Made by a program: the position numbers and the translations under genes | In this document: piece after piece, positions 1-8,849 of the stretch | Layout: each line of letters opens with the position of its first letter | Position numbering within the stretch: the first letter of the stretch is position 1 | Source of the DNA: Microcaldota archaeon | GTDB lineage: Archaea; Micrarchaeota; Micrarchaeia; Anstonellales; SKW190 | Assembly: GCA_026414265.1 (NCBI GenBank) | Contig: JAOAJI010000003.1 | Location: forward strand, 1 to 55,849 | DNA length: 55,849 nucleotides | Direction: 5' to 3' | Notes under the pieces: generated by a model | Seen by the model: the letters and a program-made list of their open reading frames with translations, nothing else | Databases searched by the model: none | What the model was told of the DNA's origin: nothing

Positions 1-1005
1 GGCTTAGCGAGTGGAAGGCTTAGTGAAATTTATCCTATAATAGGGTATGTCGAAAGGTTGAAAAACCAAGAAGGGTTGTCTAATCAACAAATAGCAACAA
101 TATTAAATCAAGAACTACAAAAACTTGGACTTAACATAGTTAGTATCACAGCTACTGACGTGCAAAACTTCTTGAACATCGCTAGAAATAATACTAGCAA
201 TAACCTTGGAGAAATGCGCTCTCTTGAAAAGGCTATTGCTATTACATCTGCCGCTACACATAAAACTCACAAAAAAGAAGAAGCAGAGTCTCTGATTAAA
301 CAAGCTTATGAATTAACTGTCACAGTCATAGCTCATTCAAAAGTTTTTCAACTCGCTGAAGATATCTCTAAAGAAAATGCAATAACTAAAAGTATTGAAG
401 AAGTCGCTAAAGCTCTCGCTGAATTGTTCAAGAAAATCGCTGAAAACGTAAATAAAATTCTTGAAGAAAGGGAAAAGCAACAACAGCAAACTGGAGAAAA
501 TGAAACACGAAAATTGGAACTGACAAACAATTTCATCGAGGGAGTAGTAATAGCTGTAACAGGAAACCTAAGTGATTCAGTTAAAGAAGTTGTAGGGCAT
601 GCAGCAGAGGTTATTAACAATTTACATAGAGAAGACAGTTCTTTGAGGACAAACGACTATTTAGAAGAAGGCTCGATCAAGTTATCTGCTCTAGTAGCTA
701 TTGCTTGTAGCGAGTTGGAACGTGGTGAAAGACTGAACAGACAGCCACAACAAAATCACACATATGTTACAGGATTGATAAAAGCTATGCTGATTAATGA
801 AGGAGTGGAAGAGAAAAATGCGGAAGAAATGTCAAAAGCCATAGTTGCAGCTGCTTCTAAGATAATCGAAGTTATGAAAGATCCTAGCCTTTCAGAACAA
901 CAAAAAACAGAAAATATAAACAAAATTTTAGAAGAGACCTTGACTACACATGGACCTAAGTTGGTTAATTTGAAAGACATGATTCCTACTCTAACATACG
1001 CCTAA
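1..1005 (+). CDS. C-terminal part of a helical protein of unknown function, 5' truncated by the window edge
   Basis: The frame of the 58..1005 ORF stays open to base 1 (GLASGRLSEIYPIIGYVERLKNQEG...). The listed start at 58 is TTG. The protein is alpha-helical and Lys/Glu/Gln-rich with no recognised domain. Confidence 0.6.
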   Translation, partial: GLASGRLSEIYPIIGYVERLKNQEGLSNQQIATILNQELQKLGLNIVSITATDVQNFLNIARNNTSNNLGEMRSLEKAIAITSAATHKTHKKEEAESLIKQAYELTVTVIAHSKVFQLAEDISKENAITKSIEEVAKALAELFKKIAENVNKILEEREKQQQQTGENETRKLELTNNFIEGVVIAVTGNLSDSVKEVVGHAAEVINNLHREDSSLRTNDYLEEGSIKLSALVAIACSELERGERLNRQPQQNHTYVTGLIKAMLINEGVEEKNAEEMSKAIVAAASKIIEVMKDPSLSEQQKTENINKILEETLTTHGPKLVNLKDMIPTLTYA

Positions 1006-1069
1006 GTTAGTTTGAATGCTGACAAAGGCAAAAGGCAAAAATGAATTGAATTTATTGAAGAGGAATTTT

Positions 1070-1981
1070 TCAAAGGTCTATGTCGATCTTGAGCTCCTTC
1101 TTTAGCTCTCTGTATCTGTTTCTTATCGTGACTTCTGTCACACCTGCAACGTCAGCAACCTCTTTCTGCGTCCTCTTTTCAGAATGCAGAGCTGAAGCGA
1201 TGTAGACTGCTGCTGCCGCAACACCAGTTGGACCTCTGCCAGAAATCAAACCGCCTTTCAAAGAGTCCTTGAGAAGTCTTATCGCAGTTTCTTGAACCTC
1301 ACCGCTCAACTTCAAAGCAGCTACAAATTTAGGCACGTACTGAGTAGGATCAGTGAGTGGCACGTCAAGCCCGAGTTCACGTCTGATAAAACGATAAGCT
1401 CTGCCTATTTCTTTCTTTTCAATAGAAGATACTTTGGCTATTTCATCGAGAGTTCTCGGAATGCCGTTCATCCTGCAAACTGCGTAAATGACTGCAGCTA
1501 CGACGCTTTCTATAAGCCTGCCCCTTATGAGCTCTGCCTTTATGCACCTCCTGTAGAGGACTGCTGCAGCCTCACGGATGTCAGGAGACAGTCCAAGGTA
1601 AGAGGCTATCCTGTCTAGCTCTGTGAGGGCTATAGCCAAATTCCTTTCAACTGAAGAAGCTATCGAAGCCCTCTTGTGCCATTTCCTTATCCTGTACATT
1701 TGAGCTTGTTTTTGAGCAGAAATCCTACCACCCTTGAGATCTACATTTTTCATGTCAATTTCTGTAGACAAACCCTTGTTAGGTCTTGTGAACCTTGTAG
1801 GTGCTCCACCCCTTGCACGTTTTTCTCTCTGCTCTGCGTCAAAGGCCCTCCATTCAGGACCGAAGTCAGCGACGTTGTCACTGACAACTGTACCGCAATC
1901 TGCACAAAGTATTTCTCCTCTTTCGTAATCTTTCTGTAGTTTTTTCGAGCCACAAGATGGACAAGTGTTTTCGTCAGTCAT
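1070..1981 (-). CDS. tfb: Transcription initiation factor IIB (TFB)
   Basis: N-terminal zinc ribbon CPSCGSKKLQKDYERGEILCADCG, followed by two cyclin-like repeats (ASIASSVERNLAIALTELDRIASYLGL; ETAIRLLKDSLKGGLISGRGPTGVAAAAVYIAS). Confidence 0.97.
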   Translation of the reverse strand: MTDENTCPSCGSKKLQKDYERGEILCADCGTVVSDNVADFGPEWRAFDAEQREKRARGGAPTRFTRPNKGLSTEIDMKNVDLKGGRISAQKQAQMYRIRKWHKRASIASSVERNLAIALTELDRIASYLGLSPDIREAAAVLYRRCIKAELIRGRLIESVVAAVIYAVCRMNGIPRTLDEIAKVSSIEKKEIGRAYRFIRRELGLDVPLTDPTQYVPKFVAALKLSGEVQETAIRLLKDSLKGGLISGRGPTGVAAAAVYIASALHSEKRTQKEVADVAGVTEVTIRNRYRELKKELKIDIDL

Positions 1982-2110
1982 GGAATCAGCTCCAGAAGAA
2001 TAAGGTTTTTAATAATTACTAATCTATACGAAAGATTTATAAACGTTTGTAGCATTGTTTTGTTAAAAGTACTGTTTATATTTTCTTAAACGAAATTATT
2101 ATGTGATTCT

Positions 2111-2626
2111 ATGAATTTAATTGATGAATCTGAAAAGAAATTTGAAGAACTTGCTAAAAAGTATGAGGAAAAAAATTACGTCTATTCGATAATATACATT
2201 GACATGCACGGTAAAGATGAAGATGATGTGAGAAATCTTTTGGTTGAATTACTTACGAGAATAAACAAAGAAGACAACGTCATTGCGTATTATGGAAAAA
2301 TCCTAGAACCAATAAAGGAAAACGACATAGTTTCAACCACAGCTGAAGTTAAATTAATCACCAAAGATTTGTTGAGCCTGTCAAGGATTTGTAACAAATA
2401 CAATCCTTTCGCAATAGAAATACTGAAGCCAGAAAAGTACGTAATAAATGCGAACGAAGCGGCATTACTTTTGCTTGAAGCATCAAATCAGATCTACAAC
2501 TATTCCGAGTACATAGTAAAAAATTCTCTAGATATAGACAAGCTCAAGAAGTATCTACAGGAACAAGAAAACAGAAAACTGTTGGGCAAAAAGCTTTTGG
2601 AAGAGTTTGAGAAGAAAAAGAAGTGA
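2111..2626 (+). CDS. Hypothetical protein, charged C-terminal coiled coil
   Basis: 171-aa ORF with ATG start, divergent from tfb, TATA-like tttatatt at about 2075; stop abuts the next gene. Confidence 0.7.
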   Translation: MNLIDESEKKFEELAKKYEEKNYVYSIIYIDMHGKDEDDVRNLLVELLTRINKEDNVIAYYGKILEPIKENDIVSTTAEVKLITKDLLSLSRICNKYNPFAIEILKPEKYVINANEAALLLLEASNQIYNYSEYIVKNSLDIDKLKKYLQEQENRKLLGKKLLEEFEKKKK

Positions 2627-2630
2627 TACC

Positions 2631-3509
2631 ATGACATATGCTAATGATGAAGACAAAGAATTGCCCTTGGACCCAGTATTGGCAAAGAGGGCAGAGCACT
2701 TGGAAAAATTGAGAGAGATGCTGCTGAAGTCTATCGAAGTAAAGAAGAAACAGATACAAGAAAAAGGGTTTGTTTTAGCTCGAACCAACTTAGGTATCCA
2801 TGGAATAGAAAAAATTGTTTTTGACATGCCTAAGAAAAACAGCATAATAATCTTAAACGGCCCATTCGGTTCAGGCATGACTATATTTGCTCTGAAATTT
2901 TTATATCATGGTATAACAAAGGAAAACGAGAACGGGATTTACATATCCTTTGACGAGACTAAAGACAGTATTTTAACCACTGCAAAGATATTCAACATGG
3001 ACTTCGAAATTTTAGAAAGAGAAAAGAAGTTCTTGTTTATAGAGTACCCTTACAACGAGCTCAACCACTTCGACGACAAAGAGTCAGTCATCAAAGACTT
3101 TATTTACAGTATTGACGCAAAAAGGCTGGTAATCGATTGCATAACACCATTTATGCTTTTGCACGATAATCAGTTGCAGTTGAGGAAAAGGACCAAGGAA
3201 CTCTTTGAAAGACTGAGAAGCTGGGAATGCACTACTTTGATGATAGCAGAAAACTTGAGTTTTGAAGAAGCGAACAGAAATCCTTTTGTCAAACTTTCCG
3301 ATGGCTTCATCCAATTCTATTTCAACAAAATAGGGAACCATAGGATAAGAGAGATAGAAATAACCAAACTCAGGGGCAGTAGACACAGTTACGATACTTT
3401 TGTTTTCGAGATAAACGAAAAGGAAGGGATAAGAATACTTGAAAAAGTGATAAGTAATGAAGAAAGATCTAAACAAAGAAGAGTTAAATCCTTGGGAAAA
3501 CGACCTTGA
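2631..3509 (+). CDS. KaiC/RecA-superfamily ATPase-like protein with degenerate Walker A
   Basis: GIHGIEKIVFDMPKKNSIIILNGPFGSGMTIFALKFLYHGITKENENGIYISFDET and KRLVIDCITPFMLL follow the KaiC/GvpD-like fold pattern. ATG at 2631 is preferred to the TTG at 2607. Confidence 0.75.
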   Translation: MTYANDEDKELPLDPVLAKRAEHLEKLREMLLKSIEVKKKQIQEKGFVLARTNLGIHGIEKIVFDMPKKNSIIILNGPFGSGMTIFALKFLYHGITKENENGIYISFDETKDSILTTAKIFNMDFEILEREKKFLFIEYPYNELNHFDDKESVIKDFIYSIDAKRLVIDCITPFMLLHDNQLQLRKRTKELFERLRSWECTTLMIAENLSFEEANRNPFVKLSDGFIQFYFNKIGNHRIREIEITKLRGSRHSYDTFVFEINEKEGIRILEKVISNEERSKQRRVKSLGKRP

Positions 3510-4593
3510 CAGGGAGTCCTTTGATTACACCAAATACTTCAGAGAATTCGGTTTAAGAGAGATAGAAAATTCGTTACTATTTGAAGTAAACAAACTGATA
3601 GAGGAAAAAAAAATTTCAGGAATAAACTATTTCAAGAGAAAAATTCTTTTTGCCCACAGAGACTTTGACAAATTCCTTGATGCATACAAAAAAAGAAAGA
3701 GAATAGCTATTTTATCAGGCATAAAACCTTCCAACGACTTCCACTTGGGCAGTAAACTGGTTGCTGACATACTTGTTTTTTTACAAAAGGTTTTCGATTG
3801 CAAAATTTATTACTGCATAGCAGATCTAGAAGCTATCGCAGACAACAATTTGTCTGAATCTGAATGCAAAAGCTATGCGATCTCAAATTTAACAGATTTG
3901 TTGGCTTTGGGGATAGACACAAAAAATCTTTACGTGTATTTCCAGTCACGTGAAATAAGGGTTCTTAGGAAAGCGTTTCTGTGCTCTACAAAGACAACTA
4001 ATTCTACGTTAAGAGCGGTTTACGGAGATAGAGAAATAGACTTGTTTTTCAGTGCAATGACACAGATGGGTGACATTTTCCTGCCTTACGAAGATAATTA
4101 CGATCTTGTTCTTGTGCCTGTTGGAATTGATCAAGATCCACACATAAGGCTTGCCAGAGACCTTGCGATCAAACTAGGATATGATCAGCCGTGCTCCTTG
4201 TACATCAAGTTCATGCGCGGTTTAGACGGTAGCTTTAAGATGAGTAAGAGAAACAGACAGAACATTTTGAGCCTTTCCGAAGACGTTTCTGTAGTAAAAA
4301 CCAAGTTAAGGAACGTATTTACTGGTGGCAGAAACACTGCTGAAGAACAGAGAAGGTTAGGTGGAGAGATAGAAAAATGCGTTTTTTACGAGCTCTGCGA
4401 ATCACACTTTATCAAAGAACAAGAATTGCTTGAACAGATGAGAGGAGATTGTCTAAGTGGCAGAATACTCTGTGGTGAATGCAAAAACCGTTACGGGAAG
4501 ATTGTGACTGAGTTCTTTGAGCAACACAAAGAGAAAAGAGAACTAAACAGAGCACTGGCAGAAAAGATGATAGAAAAAAGTTTGAGCAGATGA
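3457..4593 (+). CDS. trpS: Tryptophanyl-tRNA synthetase
   Basis: Class I aaRS motifs FHLG (HIGH-like) and KMSKR. Archaeal TrpRS-like tail TGGRNTAEEQRRLGGEIEKC...GRILCGECK. Confidence 0.85.
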   Translation: MKKDLNKEELNPWENDLDRESFDYTKYFREFGLREIENSLLFEVNKLIEEKKISGINYFKRKILFAHRDFDKFLDAYKKRKRIAILSGIKPSNDFHLGSKLVADILVFLQKVFDCKIYYCIADLEAIADNNLSESECKSYAISNLTDLLALGIDTKNLYVYFQSREIRVLRKAFLCSTKTTNSTLRAVYGDREIDLFFSAMTQMGDIFLPYEDNYDLVLVPVGIDQDPHIRLARDLAIKLGYDQPCSLYIKFMRGLDGSFKMSKRNRQNILSLSEDVSVVKTKLRNVFTGGRNTAEEQRRLGGEIEKCVFYELCESHFIKEQELLEQMRGDCLSGRILCGECKNRYGKIVTEFFEQHKEKRELNRALAEKMIEKSLSR

Positions 4594-4598
4594 TGATA

Positions 4599-5156
4599 CT
4601 ACACTTCTACGTAAGAATAACCTGCTACTAACTTCAGATCAGAAATATCTAGAACGTTAGGCAAAAATTCAACTATCCTGTAGTCGTTTTCTGAATTGCT
4701 TTTTAAAACAATAGAAATGGCTTTTGAATAGTTGTCTATTATCATAATGTTGGAAAATTCAAGAAAAGAATCGTCTTTCAGCTTGAGCCTGAGAGGAAAA
4801 CTGAACATAATTGTTACTCTGTTTATTTTGTCTAGATCGTTTATCTGAAAGCCTATAATTTCTTCGTTCTTTTTCAAGTAATTCAATTTCAAATCATTAA
4901 CTCTGTCTTCTGCAGTAATACAAGTTTCAATCAATTCCTGTAATGCATGTATCTTTTGTATGAAAGAGGTGTATTCTTTTTTTGAAACAATTACTAGAGC
5001 AAAATTAGAAGACGATCTGATTATACATATTTCTTTTTGCTCAAGGTTGATATCGAGTTTTTTTCTCACGTTTATGCATGCACATGAAATTATTTTTCCG
5101 AATTCGTTGATCTTGTTGTAGAAAGCAAAAAAACTGATCATAACAACATCAGACAC
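4599..5156 (-). CDS. Hypothetical protein
   Basis: 185-aa ORF directly downstream of the 5157..5528 ORF on the same strand; no recognised domain. Confidence 0.6.
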   Translation of the reverse strand: MSDVVMISFFAFYNKINEFGKIISCACINVRKKLDINLEQKEICIIRSSSNFALVIVSKKEYTSFIQKIHALQELIETCITAEDRVNDLKLNYLKKNEEIIGFQINDLDKINRVTIMFSFPLRLKLKDDSFLEFSNIMIIDNYSKAISIVLKSNSENDYRIVEFLPNVLDISDLKLVAGYSYVEV

Positions 5157-5528
5157 TTATTTTTGAGCATTATCCACGAAGATCAATTTGTCTTTTGTTA
5201 TACCAGCAATGAATTTTTGACCTTCTTTGGTTGTTATTTCAACTTTGTTGTAGTTGTTGGTCCCTGTATTAACAATGTTAACGCTATTGACTGATGTAAA
5301 GTTTCTCTTCAAGTAAGTGATTAGATCGTTCAGGTTTCGGAAGTTCGGATCTCTGAGCAATCTTTGGATCATCCTTGCCAAATCCTTTGTAGAAAAATAA
5401 GGTTTTTTTAGAATATCTTTTGAAGGTATTACGTTCGTATTTGGTATTGTTACACGAGCACGTATCGTATTCAAAGTGTTTTTCTCGATGTTTGTTTTTT
5501 GTTGTTGCTCAAGCATATTACTTGTCAC
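5157..5528 (-). CDS. Hypothetical protein, Q/N-rich N-terminus
   Basis: 123-aa ORF adjacent to its neighbours on the same strand; no recognised domain. Confidence 0.6.
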   Translation of the reverse strand: MTSNMLEQQQKTNIEKNTLNTIRARVTIPNTNVIPSKDILKKPYFSTKDLARMIQRLLRDPNFRNLNDLITYLKRNFTSVNSVNIVNTGTNNYNKVEITTKEGQKFIAGITKDKLIFVDNAQK

Positions 5529-5533
5529 TGCTC

Positions 5534-6871
5534 TTACATCAGGTTCAATTCTTTAAGGTAGTTAAGCTTTTTATAGATTAGCTTTTGTGTGCCTATGTCG
5601 CTTCTGTGGTACAATTCCCCTGCAAAAGAAGTTCTTATGTCCATTTCAACCCTTCTTTCTGCAGAATAGAAATCGATGTCTTTTGCTATTACTGCAATTG
5701 CCCGTGAAGAAGTCGTGAATATCTTTCCTTCTTTCTCGTACACTGAAGCAAAATAGAACTTTTCCCTTGGCTTTGCTATGATGATTTCCTTGTCTTTGGC
5801 CGGGTTATCAGGATAACCATTAGGTACTAGATACTTGCACACTGTAGCGTTTCTTTTAAAAGACACCTTTTTGCTTGAAATCAGCCTGTTGTTTGCTATC
5901 GATTCTAAAACTTCTGCGAGATTACCTTGGAAAATCGAGAGGACGTTGATCGCTTCAGGGTCTCCGAAACGTGAATTGAACTCTATAACTTTTATTCCTT
6001 TGGTAGAGAGCATGCATTGGAGATAAAGTACTCCTTTGAAGTATTGCTTGGTCTCTTTGTAGAAAGCGTTCAATGTCTTTTTGGCTATTTCAATAGCTTC
6101 TTCGTAGTCAGAAATGCTTATAAAAGGCAAAAGATGATTTTGTGTAGAATAAGAGCCCATACCACCAGTGTTAGGCCCTTGATCGTCTTCGAGTAGATTT
6201 TTATGGTCCTGTACTAGTGGCATAGGTATTATGTTTTTCCCGTCAGTGAATATTTGTAGCGTAAACTCTTGGCCCAAAAGCCTCTCTTCTATCACAACAG
6301 TTTCTATTCCAGAGTACTTGCTTTCAAGTAACTCTTTTGCATAAGCTTTTGCCTCTTCTTCATCTTTGAGTTGTATTCCAGTCACCTTGACGCCCTTGCC
6401 TCCAGTGAGTCCAGCAGGCTTGACAGCAACTTGCTTGTGCTTCTCTATGAAATCGTTCAATTCCTTGATGTCATTAGAGGCTATGAACTCTGGAACTCCT
6501 TTAATTTTGTGCTTTTTCATGAGTCTTCTGGCAAAAGATTTATCCCATTCGATCATTGCCTGAGCCTTTGTAGGAGAGGCTACTTTAACTTTGTGCTTTT
6601 TTATCATGTCAGTAACTCCCTTGAAAAGCAACCCGTCTGGAGAAACAAAAGCGAAATCCACTTTGTTGTTTTTGAGTATTTCGTTTATTGTCTTTTCGTT
6701 GATCTCGGAAGAATAGAATTTGCCTGATGAGAGTATCGCGAGTCTCTTTATTCCAGGATGATCTTTAGAGCATAAGCAGATTAGTTTAGCGTTAGCCTCA
6801 CTGAGCTTCTCTGCTATTATGTGCTCTCTTGCGCCATCGCCCACCAACAAAATGCTTGGCTTTCTTTCCAT
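5534..6871 (-). CDS. purD: Phosphoribosylamine-glycine ligase
   Basis: N-terminal LLVGDGAREHIIAEKL; ATP-grasp core VKPAGLTGGKGVKV; QDHKNLLEDDQGPNTGGMGSYS; EFNSRFGDPEA. Confidence 0.95.
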   Translation of the reverse strand: MERKPSILLVGDGAREHIIAEKLSEANAKLICLCSKDHPGIKRLAILSSGKFYSSEINEKTINEILKNNKVDFAFVSPDGLLFKGVTDMIKKHKVKVASPTKAQAMIEWDKSFARRLMKKHKIKGVPEFIASNDIKELNDFIEKHKQVAVKPAGLTGGKGVKVTGIQLKDEEEAKAYAKELLESKYSGIETVVIEERLLGQEFTLQIFTDGKNIIPMPLVQDHKNLLEDDQGPNTGGMGSYSTQNHLLPFISISDYEEAIEIAKKTLNAFYKETKQYFKGVLYLQCMLSTKGIKVIEFNSRFGDPEAINVLSIFQGNLAEVLESIANNRLISSKKVSFKRNATVCKYLVPNGYPDNPAKDKEIIIAKPREKFYFASVYEKEGKIFTTSSRAIAVIAKDIDFYSAERRVEMDIRTSFAGELYHRSDIGTQKLIYKKLNYLKELNLM

Positions 6872-6911
6872 ACCTTCACCCGATTCTTAATTATTAATTA
6901 CATTCATGAAC

Positions 6912-8075
6912 TTATAATAATCTTTGAGAGGTTGTTATTATATAGTTTAGAGCTATCGAGCCCATGCCAAGGAACCGTTTAATATTGTTATAGTATGGTA
7001 TGAAGCCAAGGATAGAGAACAAGAAAAGAAATACAATTCCAGTATAAGAATTGATAACGTAATTAGAAATTACGATAAGAATCAAATAGAACGCACGCAA
7101 GTTGTTCATGACATAGCTCTTAATTTCATTTATTTTTTTCAAAAGAATGAATATCGTTATCACTGATGCGATTAATGATAAGAATATTGTGAATATAATT
7201 ATAACGAGATTATCGTAGCCTGTGATCGATTCGATCGATGCTGAGAAACCAGTTCTTTTCAGTGAAACTGAATAATTTGAAATTACTGTAGTGAATAGAT
7301 GAGATGCGCTTATTGCAGACAATAGTATTATACAACTGTAATCGTTTTTCAAAAAAGGCAGTGCTAAAAAAGCCAGTTGCGCGTCACTTGAAATAGTAGG
7401 CAATACTTCTGCTACTGTAGATAACAATATCGCTATTAATATCACGTTCAAATTCCTGAATATCAAAGCTAATGCTTTTTCAGTATCTTTTCGAGTGAAT
7501 GAAAAAGATATTTGGTTGTGATTGGTATTGCTTGACGAGATTATTGCAGTCACTCCGAACAAGGCTGAAAATATTGTAATGAAAGGATTGCTCAAGTGAT
7601 TGAATGCAAGAATACCAAGATAGCCGCAGAGCAAAAAATATATCAGAGCAATTAATTTGTTGTTTTCTGCAAGTATGGCATATGTTGTGAAGATAATTAC
7701 GAAAAATAACAACAATGCCTGATTGAAGTAATTAGTATAGCCCTTGTAGAAATCAATGATCAAGTTATGAATTAAGAGACAGATCAAAGAAGTGAGAATT
7801 GTAGTAAATGCTATTAAAAGGATTGCCAACATAGTCTTGTTTTTGAGCACTAGCCTTTGTGCTGGTAAAGGCATTATCGTAGTAGAACTGTCTGGTATAA
7901 AGAACAGAGTGCTTATTATCATAGTGAAAAACGCTTGTGAGGAATACAATACAGCCAATGAAAGCTCTCTACTATTGAAATTACTGAACAAAAAGCTGAT
8001 GTTGTTAGGATGGAATGCAGGAATGAGTGATGTGACAAAAGCAGTGAAAAAAGCCAAAACTATTTCCAAAGGCAT
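6912..8075 (-). CDS. Polytopic membrane protein resembling the archaeal TctA-like family (COG1784)
   Basis: Multiple TM helices. LAFFTAFVTSLIPAFHPNNI resembles the family's GxxxGxxPGxHxN segment, and FFIPDSSTTIMPLPAQRLVLKNKTMLA its second motif. Confidence 0.55.
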   Translation of the reverse strand: MPLEIVLAFFTAFVTSLIPAFHPNNISFLFSNFNSRELSLAVLYSSQAFFTMIISTLFFIPDSSTTIMPLPAQRLVLKNKTMLAILLIAFTTILTSLICLLIHNLIIDFYKGYTNYFNQALLLFFVIIFTTYAILAENNKLIALIYFLLCGYLGILAFNHLSNPFITIFSALFGVTAIISSSNTNHNQISFSFTRKDTEKALALIFRNLNVILIAILLSTVAEVLPTISSDAQLAFLALPFLKNDYSCIILLSAISASHLFTTVISNYSVSLKRTGFSASIESITGYDNLVIIIFTIFLSLIASVITIFILLKKINEIKSYVMNNLRAFYLILIVISNYVINSYTGIVFLFLFSILGFIPYYNNIKRFLGMGSIALNYIITTSQRLL

Positions 8076-8109
8076 CAGATATGTTTTTGGTTGAACGGTA
8101 TTTTATTAT

Positions 8110-8835
8110 ATGATTATAAACGTTATATTCGATAGATTTATGAATATTATGCTTTGGTCTGTGTCTGCCAAAATACGGTTCAAGTTATTTGTAATCATTA
8201 CTCTGTTTTTGGTATTCAATGAAACGAGTTTGTTACATGCATCTGTTACTCTGAGCAAGACCAACATAACTTGCTGTGATTACTTCGATACAGTTTTAAC
8301 AGTAAAAGACCCTTACGGCAAAGAAGCAGAAAACGTTGCAGTAAAAGTTTATATTGTTACAAACGATGGTGTGAAAAAAGACCTGAGCAAATACCCTTAC
8401 TACACTGATAAGAAAGGCCAGGTAAAGATTTTGTACAAGCCCATGCCAGGTGAAGCACTGAGAATAGAGATAGACGAACCTTGGTTGAGCTATTCAGCAA
8501 TAATACCTGTTAAAGTACCTGATAAAACTAAAGAAAATTTGATTTTTTTGGTTCTTGGCAGTGTTTTTGCCTTGATATTTATGTTTTTCTTGATAAAACA
8601 ACTCAAGTTAAGGTACCACATAAACTTACTGTTGACGAACATAAAAAAGAAGATGGAGTTGATGAAGAAGAAGAAACAGGAACAGCAGCTTGGCTTGGGA
8701 AAGTCAACCGAAAAAGGAAAAATTACACCTACGATTGCTCAACCACAAAACAAAGCAGCAACGGCTTGGGTTTATACAACAAAGAGCGTGACAAAGAAGC
8801 CTGTTGCACAGGCTAAACCTTTTGGCAAGAAGTAA
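8110..8835 (+). CDS. Membrane-anchored protein with extracytoplasmic Ig-like domain and Lys-rich cytoplasmic tail
   Basis: N-terminal hydrophobic segment; VTLSKTNITCCDYFDTVLTVKDPYGKEAENVAVKVY...GQVKILYKPMPGEALRIEI (Ig/Big-like); TM ENLIFLVLGSVFALIFMFFLI; KKKMELMKKKKQEQQ tail. Confidence 0.65.
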   Translation: MIINVIFDRFMNIMLWSVSAKIRFKLFVIITLFLVFNETSLLHASVTLSKTNITCCDYFDTVLTVKDPYGKEAENVAVKVYIVTNDGVKKDLSKYPYYTDKKGQVKILYKPMPGEALRIEIDEPWLSYSAIIPVKVPDKTKENLIFLVLGSVFALIFMFFLIKQLKLRYHINLLLTNIKKKMELMKKKKQEQQLGLGKSTEKGKITPTIAQPQNKAATAWVYTTKSVTKKPVAQAKPFGKK

Positions 8836-8849
8836 AAATTTTTAGGAAC

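Noticed and set aside
1292-1939. Plus-strand ORFs opposite tfb
   Set aside because: Fully inside the conserved tfb frame on the opposite strand.
2607-2630. TTG start extending the KaiC-like ORF upstream
   Set aside because: It would overlap the upstream gene; the ATG at 2631, just after that gene's stop, is more plausible.
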